From: Candidatus Competibacteraceae bacterium
GTDB taxonomy: Bacteria; Pseudomonadota; Gammaproteobacteria; Competibacterales; Competibacteraceae
DNA: 11,435 nucleotides
NCBI GenBank assembly: GCA_003527885.1
Contig: DPWB01000290.1
Location: 1 to 11,435, forward strand
Reading direction: 5' to 3'
The notes below the pieces were generated by a model. That model was not told the DNA's origin and ran no database searches. It worked only from the letters and a program-made list of their open reading frames with translations. Of the stretch, positions 6,592-11,435 are shown one piece after another. The translations under genes and the position numbers were made by a program. How positions within the stretch are numbered: position 1 is the first letter of the stretch; each line of letters begins with the position of its first letter.

Positions 6592-6622
6592 GTTCCGGTT
6601 GAGCCGCCGGGCCAGCCGGAAC
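6592..6622 (+). terminator. Hairpin after the enoyl-CoA hydratase gene (no T-tract)
   Basis: GTTCCGGTTG (6592-6601) pairs with CAGCCGGAAC (6613-6622) over 10 bp with one G-U pair and an 11-base loop, starting five bases after the stop codon. No run of T follows, so it is either a weak or rho-assisted terminator or an mRNA-stabilising structure. Confidence 0.4.
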
Positions 6623-6628
6623 AATGGA

Positions 6629-6658
6629 TTAACGGAAAACCTAAAAATTCAATATAAT
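6629..6658 (+). promoter_or_regulatory. Probable sigma-70 promoter of the 3-hydroxybutyryl-CoA dehydrogenase gene
   Basis: A consensus TATAAT (6653-6658) follows TTAACG (6629-6634; four of six consensus bases) with an 18-base spacer, in a short AT-rich patch. It predicts a leader of about 73 bases and lets this gene be transcribed apart from the upstream hydratase. Confidence 0.6.
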
Positions 6659-6737
6659 AGTTAATGTTTATCCGGGCCGGCGGGCTTTCCGATGCCGGAA
6701 AAAACCAAGTGTCAATCTCCACAAGAAGGGATAAGCG

Positions 6738-7634
6738 ATGGAAATCAAGAAAGTCGGTGTGATGGGTTGTGGCGCGATGGGTCTGGGCGTGGCGCAAGTG
6801 TGCGCACAAGCCGGTATCCCGACCGTTGCGGTCAAGGCGACGCCGGGTTCGACCGACAAGATTCGGTCGGGGTTGGACAAATCCCTCGGCAAGCTGGTCG
6901 AGCGCGGCAAGATGACCGCCGAGCAAAAGGATTCCACGCTCGGCCTGCTGCAACTGACCAACAAGGAAGCGGACGTGGCCGGTTGCGATCTGATCATCGA
7001 ATCGATCATCGAGGATTTGGAGACCAAGAAAGCGCTGTTCCAACGCCTGGAGGGCATCGTCTCGCCGGAAGCCTTGCTGACCACCAACACCTCCACCCTG
7101 TCGGTGACGGCGCTGATGGCGGTGTGCAAGCATCGCGGGCGGGTGGCCGGGCTGCACTTCTTCAATCCGGCGACGGTGATGAAGCTGGTCGAGATCATCC
7201 ACGCCTTCGAGACCTCGGACGCTACGATCGGCACCCTCAACGAGTTCTGCAAGAAACTCAAGAAAGACCCGGTCATCGTCCAGGACACCACCGGCTTTAT
7301 CGTCAACCGGCTACTGACCCCCTACATGCTGAGCGCCATCCGCTTGCTGGAGATGGGGACCGGCAATATCGCCGACATCGACCACGCGATGAAGTCGGGC
7401 GCCGGCCACCCGATGGGTCCGTTCGAGCTGGCCGATTACATCGGCCTGGACGTGGTGGAAGCGATGACGATGAACATCTATCAAGACATGCACCAGCCGC
7501 ATGTATCGCCGCCGCACACCCTGACCCGGTTGGTACAACTCGGCTATCTGGGACGCAAGACCAACAAGGGGTTCTACGACTATTCGGTCAAACCTCCGGT
7601 CCAAAACCCGCAATTGCGTCATCCGGTCGCCTGA
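6738..7634 (+). CDS. 3-hydroxybutyryl-CoA dehydrogenase
   Basis: The 298-residue product has the two-domain 3-hydroxyacyl-CoA dehydrogenase layout. It oxidises (S)-3-hydroxybutyryl-CoA to acetoacetyl-CoA, or the reverse, in the cytoplasm. The Rossmann domain opens with VGVMGCGAMG (Gly10, Gly12, Gly15). TTNTSTLS (115-122), the catalytic pair His140 (GLHFFNPA) and Glu152 (KLVEII), and Asn190 (GFIVNR) follow. The C-terminal dimerisation domain contains GHPMGPFELADYIGLDV (223-239) and the closing GYLGRKTNKGFYDY. The acidic residue expected at the end of beta-2 for NAD binding appears as Lys33 in a VAVKATPG segment, which may mean altered NAD/NADP preference. GAAGGG at 6725-6730 supports the start. 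It lies in tandem with an enoyl-CoA hydratase, supporting a C4-CoA interconversion role, but has its own promoter. Confidence 0.93.
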   Translation: MEIKKVGVMGCGAMGLGVAQVCAQAGIPTVAVKATPGSTDKIRSGLDKSLGKLVERGKMTAEQKDSTLGLLQLTNKEADVAGCDLIIESIIEDLETKKALFQRLEGIVSPEALLTTNTSTLSVTALMAVCKHRGRVAGLHFFNPATVMKLVEIIHAFETSDATIGTLNEFCKKLKKDPVIVQDTTGFIVNRLLTPYMLSAIRLLEMGTGNIADIDHAMKSGAGHPMGPFELADYIGLDVVEAMTMNIYQDMHQPHVSPPHTLTRLVQLGYLGRKTNKGFYDYSVKPPVQNPQLRHPVA

Positions 7635-7635
7635 C

Positions 7636-7673
7636 CGGGTACCGCAAACCCGCATCCGCGCCAGGGAGGGCGC
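7636..7673. terminator. Weak hairpins in the convergent intergenic gap
   Basis: The 60-bp gap between the dehydrogenase and the convergent peptidase gene contains CGGGT/ACCCG (7636-7652) and GCGCC/GGCGC (7658-7673), each a 5-bp stem. No T-tract is present on either strand, so a bidirectional terminator role is only suggested by position. Confidence 0.25.
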
Positions 7674-7694
7674 TGGCCCGTTGTCCGCTCGTCG

Positions 7695-9077
7695 CTATCC
7701 CCCGCCGTAACGCTGTTCGATCCAGGCAAAGACCGCTCTCATGGTCATCGCCTCGCCGCCTTCTGGCCGACCCGGTTGGGTCTTGAGATTCCAGGCCATC
7801 AGATCGAAATGCGCCCACGGGATCCCAGCCGGCACGAACTCTTTCAAAAATAGCGCCGCCGTGATCGCACCGGCATAGGACGATTCCGATGCGTTGGCCA
7901 GATCGGCGATCTTGCTGTCGAGCATGTCCCGATAAGCCTCGTGCAGCGGCAAGCGCCAAAACGGGTCTTGCTCCTGTTCGGACGCCGCCAACAGCCCGGC
8001 CGCCAGCGTTTCATCGTTGCAGAACAGGGCAGGGATATCCGTACCTAACGCGACCCGCGCCGCGCCGGTCAAGGTGGCGAAATCGAACAGAACGTCCGGC
8101 CGTTCGCTGCCGGCTTCGGCCAGCGCGTCGCAAAGGACTAGTCGACCCTCGGCATCGGTGTTGTGAATCTCGATGGTCGAGCCTTGGCGCGAGCGCAACA
8201 CGTCGCCGGGACGGAAGGCGTTGCCGGAAACCGCGTTATCCGCCGCCGCCACCAGCACCCGTAACCGGAGCGGCAACCCGGCGCTCATAATGAGATGGGC
8301 CAGCCCCAAAGCGGTCGCCGCGCCGCCCATGTCCTTTTTCATCAAACGCATCGCGCTGGAGGGCTTCAAATCCAAACCGCCGGTGTCAAAGCTGATGCCT
8401 TTCCCCAACAGCGTGATTTTGGGGCGGTCGGGATCGCCCCAGCGCAGGTCCAGCAAGCGTGGCGGATGCGTGCTGGCGCGTCCGACCGCGTGGATGACCG
8501 GATAGTGGCCGGCCAGCAGCTCATCCCCGACAAGTTGTTGAAACGAAGCGCCGAATTGTTGCCCGAGCGTTTGCATCGCCTCGGCCAAGTGCTCCGGCAT
8601 CATGTCCTCGGCGGGCGTGTTGATCAAATCTCGGACCCGGCTGACCGCCGCGACCCGACGCCGGATGCGGTCGCGATCACAGGTCGGATCGAGCGCCAGT
8701 CGGGACATGGGCCGCTCGGGTTCCTTGTACCGGGTGAACCGGTAAGCGCCCAGCGCCCAGCCCAACGCCAACCGTTCCAACGAGCGAGCTTCGAAAGCGG
8801 TATCGAGATAATAGGCGCCTTCCGGTAAGGCGGCGGGCAAATCGCCCAAGGCCCACAGATCGTCGGCGCGCCTTATGCAAACCACCACCGCTTTCAAAGT
8901 CCCGTCTGAGGAGGGGACCAGCTTGAAACGGCCCGGTTTCACTTTGAAACCGGTCGCGTGCAACCAGCCTCGCAAAAAGTCGTCCTGCCGCTCCAGCCAC
9001 GCCGCAAAGTCGCTGGCGACGACGGCGATGAGGGGGATACACCCCGGCGGACGGTCGTTCAGTAAACTGTCACTCAT
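7695..9077 (-). CDS. Leucyl aminopeptidase family protein (peptidase family M17)
   Basis: With the start at 9077 the protein has 460 residues. It would remove N-terminal amino acids from peptides in the cytoplasm using two metal ions. The M17 catalytic domain is complete: LLGKGISFDTGGLDLKP gives metal ligands Lys226 and Asp231 and catalytic Lys238; MKKDMGG gives Asp249; the signature NTDAEGRL gives Asp308, Glu310 and catalytic Arg312. The N-terminal third is the variable domain. An ATG 33 bases further upstream (9110) is open, but GGGGAGG at 9089-9083, five bases before the ATG at 9077, favours the shorter form. It is shorter than E. coli PepA (503 residues) and belongs to a less-studied M17 branch, so the exact substrate is uncertain. 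The gene is convergent with the dehydrogenase gene and divergent from gshA, and could help recycle peptides, possibly including Cys-Gly from glutathione; that last point is inference. Confidence 0.92.
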   Translation of the reverse strand: MSDSLLNDRPPGCIPLIAVVASDFAAWLERQDDFLRGWLHATGFKVKPGRFKLVPSSDGTLKAVVVCIRRADDLWALGDLPAALPEGAYYLDTAFEARSLERLALGWALGAYRFTRYKEPERPMSRLALDPTCDRDRIRRRVAAVSRVRDLINTPAEDMMPEHLAEAMQTLGQQFGASFQQLVGDELLAGHYPVIHAVGRASTHPPRLLDLRWGDPDRPKITLLGKGISFDTGGLDLKPSSAMRLMKKDMGGAATALGLAHLIMSAGLPLRLRVLVAAADNAVSGNAFRPGDVLRSRQGSTIEIHNTDAEGRLVLCDALAEAGSERPDVLFDFATLTGAARVALGTDIPALFCNDETLAAGLLAASEQEQDPFWRLPLHEAYRDMLDSKIADLANASESSYAGAITAALFLKEFVPAGIPWAHFDLMAWNLKTQPGRPEGGEAMTMRAVFAWIEQRYGGG

Positions 9078-9144
9078 ATCAGCCTCCCCAATCGCGGAGC
9101 GCGGTATCATTGCTGATGTTGTAAAGTGTTTTTAGCGATGAGCG

Positions 9145-9161
9145 GCGCCATAGTGCGGCGC
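9145..9161 (+). other. Short hairpin in the gshA leader
   Basis: GCGCC (9145-9149) and GGCGC (9157-9161) can pair with a 7-base loop about 30 bases before the TTG start. The shared 113-bp gap between the divergent peptidase and gshA must carry both promoters, but no convincing -35/-10 pair is visible on either strand. Confidence 0.25.
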
Positions 9162-9190
9162 TTTGCCGTCAACCTAATGAGATTGTCACC

Positions 9191-10768
9191 TTGTCCCGAA
9201 TCCTCGACCAGCGTTTGACTTGGCTGTCCGATTCCGTTGCGCGTTCGTTGCTGGGCGGCCGCTTGCTCGGCTTGGAACGGGAAGCTTTGCGGGTGGCCCC
9301 GGACGGTTACATCTCGCAGGTGGCCCATCCGGTCGCGCTAGGGTCGGCGTTGACCCATCCGTATATCACCACCGATTACTCGGAAGCGCTGTTGGAGTTT
9401 ATCACTCCGCCGTTAGCCACGGCGGCTGAGGTGGTGCGCTTTCTGGATGAAAGCCATCGCTTCGCTTACCGCCATATCGGCGACGAACTGTTATGGCCGG
9501 CCAGTATGCCCTGCATTCTGGCCGGCGAGGCCAGTATCCCCATCGCCGAATATGGCCGCTCCAATCTCGGCGTGATGAAACACGTTTACCGGCGCGGGTT
9601 GGCGTGGCGTTACGGGCGCATCATGCAGGTCATCGCCGGCATCCACTTCAATTTTTCGCTGTCGGATGGCTTTTGGGTGGCGTTTCAGGAACGCGAAGGG
9701 GATCGCCGTTCGCCGCAAGCATTTCGCTCCGAAGCTTATTTCGGGCTGATCCGCAACCTGCAACGTTTCGGCTGGCTGATTTTGTATCTCTTTGGCGCTT
9801 CGCCGGCGGTTTGCAAATCGTTTCTCGACGGCAAGGCGACCACGTTGGCGGAGTACGACGACCATACCTGCTACGGGCCGTTCGCCACCTCACTGCGGAT
9901 GAGCAACGTCGGCTACACCAATCGCACCGAGAAAAAGAGCGGGGTCAACGTCTGTTACAACTCGCTGGCGGAATATGTCGCCAGCCTGACGCAGGCGACG
10001 GTGACGCCGTGGCCGCCTTACCGGCAGATCGGCGTCAAGGTGGCTGGCGAATACCGCCAGCTCAACGCCAACGTCTTGCAAATCGAAAACGAGTATTACA
10101 CCTCGATGCGGCCCAAGCAGCCGCCGCGGGGAAATGAGAAACCGACCCTGGCGCTGATGCGGCGCGGCGTGCAGTACGTGGAGCTGCGCTCGGTCGACAT
10201 CAACCCGCTCGACCCGCTGGGCGTGAACGAGCCGCAACTCTGTTTCTTGGAAGCGTTTCTGCTGTTCTGCCTGCTGGCCGAATCGCCGCCGCTGGACGCC
10301 GAAGAACGGCGGATGATCGACGCCAACCAAATGGCGACCGCCTTGAACGGGCGCGACCCGGCCCTGATCTTGCAGCGCGGTCGCGGGCCCGCGCTGCCGC
10401 TACGCCGGTGGGCGGAAGAGATTTTGGGGTCGCTGCAAGCTGTTTGTGAAGCGCTGGACAGCGACCGAACCGGCCGACCTTATGCGGCGGCTCTGGCCGA
10501 GCAGCAAGAATCGCTGGCCGATCCCGACCGCACGCCTTCCGCCCGAATACTGGCCGAGATGCGCGCCAGCGGCGAAAACTTCTTTCGTTACGCGCGCCGG
10601 CTGTCGGAACAGCACCGCCGCTATTTTGAACAACGGCCGCTCGCCCGAGAACGAGTGCTGTTTTTCACCGCGATGGCCGAGCAATCTCTGCGCGAGCAGC
10701 GGGATCTCGAAGCGGCCGATGACCTGTCGTTCGATGAGTTTTTGCGGCGCTATTTCGCCCAACGCTGA
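9191..10768 (+). CDS. gshA: Glutamate-cysteine ligase (gamma-glutamylcysteine synthetase)
   Basis: The enzyme joins glutamate and cysteine with ATP, the first and rate-setting step of glutathione synthesis, in the cytoplasm. At 525 residues it matches E. coli GshA (518) in length and in landmark order: LGLEREALRV (residues 25-34), ALGSALTHPYITTDYSEALLEFITP, GDELLWPASMPC, YGRSNLGVMKHVYRRGL, IAGIHFNFSL, YNSLAEYV and the QIENEYYTSMRPK active-site region. These identify the gammaproteobacterial type rather than the plant/alphaproteobacterial type. The only start consistent with the N-terminal alignment is TTG at 9191, preceded by at best a weak ribosome site (GAG at 9179-9181); the nearby ATG at 9177 is out of frame. 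No gshB is in the window. A C-terminal acidic/arginine-rich tail (DLSFDEFLRRYFAQR) is typical. Confidence 0.95.
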   Translation: MSRILDQRLTWLSDSVARSLLGGRLLGLEREALRVAPDGYISQVAHPVALGSALTHPYITTDYSEALLEFITPPLATAAEVVRFLDESHRFAYRHIGDELLWPASMPCILAGEASIPIAEYGRSNLGVMKHVYRRGLAWRYGRIMQVIAGIHFNFSLSDGFWVAFQEREGDRRSPQAFRSEAYFGLIRNLQRFGWLILYLFGASPAVCKSFLDGKATTLAEYDDHTCYGPFATSLRMSNVGYTNRTEKKSGVNVCYNSLAEYVASLTQATVTPWPPYRQIGVKVAGEYRQLNANVLQIENEYYTSMRPKQPPRGNEKPTLALMRRGVQYVELRSVDINPLDPLGVNEPQLCFLEAFLLFCLLAESPPLDAEERRMIDANQMATALNGRDPALILQRGRGPALPLRRWAEEILGSLQAVCEALDSDRTGRPYAAALAEQQESLADPDRTPSARILAEMRASGENFFRYARRLSEQHRRYFEQRPLARERVLFFTAMAEQSLREQRDLEAADDLSFDEFLRRYFAQR

Positions 10769-10840
10769 ACCCGTGCCTGCACTCGCCTTGCTTGAGGTTT
10801 TGGTGGGCGTGCGCCATCTTGGAAAAGCGGGTGTTGGCGA

Positions 10841-10870
10841 TTGAGTGGCTACGGGTCCGGGTAGTACAAA
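10841..10870 (+). promoter_or_regulatory. Candidate promoter for the gene at 10917
   Basis: TTGAGT (10841-10846) and TACAAA (10865-10870) are 18 bases apart, each matching four of six consensus bases. It would give a leader of about 40 bases. The 148-bp gap after gshA has no clear terminator, so read-through from gshA is also possible. Confidence 0.3.
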
Positions 10871-10916
10871 AATAACGTTCCTTTATTTCAAAGCTGATCA
10901 TTGAGGAGCCAGTTCG

Positions 10917-11435
10917 ATGAGCGATATCTCGCGCGGCTTTTTTATCGCTGCCGCCCTGCTGTTGGCCAATCCCTCTAGCGCGGCCGAGGCGCAGATTGTG
11001 AGCCGTTATACCGACTTGTCGGGCGGTCGGTGTAAACTCCTGAAAGTGGACAAGGAAACGGGGAGTTCCGTTCACAAATGTCCGGGTGTTGGGGGTTTTC
11101 AGCTGTTGGTGCTTGACGATGATTCCCGTGTGTCTGTCAGCGTGGTCGACCCGAACAATAAGGAATACCCGCTGGAGTACTGGAATGTCATCACCCGCTC
11201 TTTTTCGAGCCTCGGTAGAAAAGCGGAATGGCGCGCCGCCCAGCAAAAAGGGGAGATCAGACCGGTGGCCTTGATCGTTCGCGTCTACACTTCCGAACAC
11301 GCTAATCTCGGGTCTTCGGGGAAAAAATCTTATCTGGCGGTGGCCAAAATTTCGCCCCAGGAAATCTGCGTCACCGATAAGGTCGCCCCCGGCGGAAATG
11401 CCAATGAAAGCGCGCGTCAAGCGGCCGATGTCGCA
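10917..11435 (+). CDS. Secreted protein of unknown function, N-terminal part (runs off the window)
   Basis: An ATG at 10917, eight bases after GAGGAG (10903-10908), opens a frame that stays open for 173 codons to the window's end. Residues 1-22 form a good signal peptide (MSDISRGFFIAAALLLA, then NPSSA before AEAQ), so the product is probably periplasmic. The mature part has three cysteines (Cys39 in GGRCKLL, Cys55 in HKCPG, Cys151 in EICVTD). The layout YTDL...C...KCPG.GG..LLV.DDDSRVSVSV, then EWR and a segment near VYTSE, resembles a family of uncharacterised secreted proteins of Proteobacteria that I recall but cannot name. Cys39 and Cys55 may form a disulfide. No link to gshA beyond adjacency and shared strand is shown. 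Confidence 0.75.
   Translation, partial: MSDISRGFFIAAALLLANPSSAAEAQIVSRYTDLSGGRCKLLKVDKETGSSVHKCPGVGGFQLLVLDDDSRVSVSVVDPNNKEYPLEYWNVITRSFSSLGRKAEWRAAQQKGEIRPVALIVRVYTSEHANLGSSGKKSYLAVAKISPQEICVTDKVAPGGNANESARQAADVA

Noticed and set aside
6678..6708. GC-rich stem in the dehydrogenase leader (CCGGC/GCCGG) as a riboswitch or terminator
   Set aside because: Only a 5-bp stem followed by A residues; no known riboswitch layout is recognised.
6664..6762. Short ORF in the dehydrogenase leader (ATG at 6664, 32 codons)
   Set aside because: The predicted promoter start falls at or after its ATG, it has no ribosome site, and it overlaps the real gene out of frame.
6692..7786. 364-codon plus-strand frame overlapping the dehydrogenase gene
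   Set aside because: It is a frame-shifted shadow of the well-supported 3-hydroxybutyryl-CoA dehydrogenase and shows no family features.
9078..9110. Longer N-terminus for the M17 peptidase starting at 9110
   Set aside because: The ATG at 9077 has a strong GGGGAGG ribosome site at correct spacing; the upstream ATG has none.

Overview
The window looks like an ordinary stretch of a GC-rich proteobacterial chromosome, most likely gammaproteobacterial. The glutamate-cysteine ligase is of the E. coli-like type, and the coding regions favour G or C in third codon positions. A secreted CsgG/FlgO-like protein with PEGA repeats, placed directly behind an FGE-sulfatase (SUMF1-type) gene, resembles what is found in environmental Gammaproteobacteria such as Competibacter- or Chromatiales-like lineages. 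That placement is a guess from gene content. No rRNA, tRNA, CRISPR array, transposase or phage gene is seen.

Left part (1-2738, plus strand): the last 34 codons of a formylglycine-generating-enzyme-like protein overlap by ATGA the start of an 878-residue exported protein. That protein has a signal peptide, a CsgG/FlgO-like domain, eight PEGA repeats and a short POTRA-like C-terminal domain. The two genes appear to be one translationally coupled unit. A convergent malic enzyme gene (maeA, minus strand, 2806-4581) follows.

Middle part (4582-5810): an AT-rich intergenic region carries the maeA promoter, a strong minus-strand intrinsic terminator with no annotated gene feeding it, a possible 42-codon minus-strand ORF, and inverted repeats in front of a small membrane-anchored protein of unknown function (5026-5421). 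A 389-base non-coding stretch with several GC-rich hairpins and a probable promoter leads to the next gene.

Right part (5811-11435): enoyl-CoA hydratase and 3-hydroxybutyryl-CoA dehydrogenase lie in tandem and together would interconvert crotonyl-CoA, (S)-3-hydroxybutyryl-CoA and acetoacetyl-CoA. The dehydrogenase has its own probable promoter and a lysine where the NAD-specifying acidic residue normally lies. An M17 leucyl aminopeptidase-family gene is convergent to them and divergent from gshA, the first enzyme of glutathione synthesis, which appears to start at TTG. The window ends inside a gene for a secreted, cysteine-containing protein of unknown function.

Most of the window is well-known metabolism. 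The parts most worth a second look are the multi-domain PEGA protein coupled to the SUMF1-type gene, the unexplained minus-strand terminator and small ORF in the AT-rich gap, and the cofactor-site substitution in the dehydrogenase.
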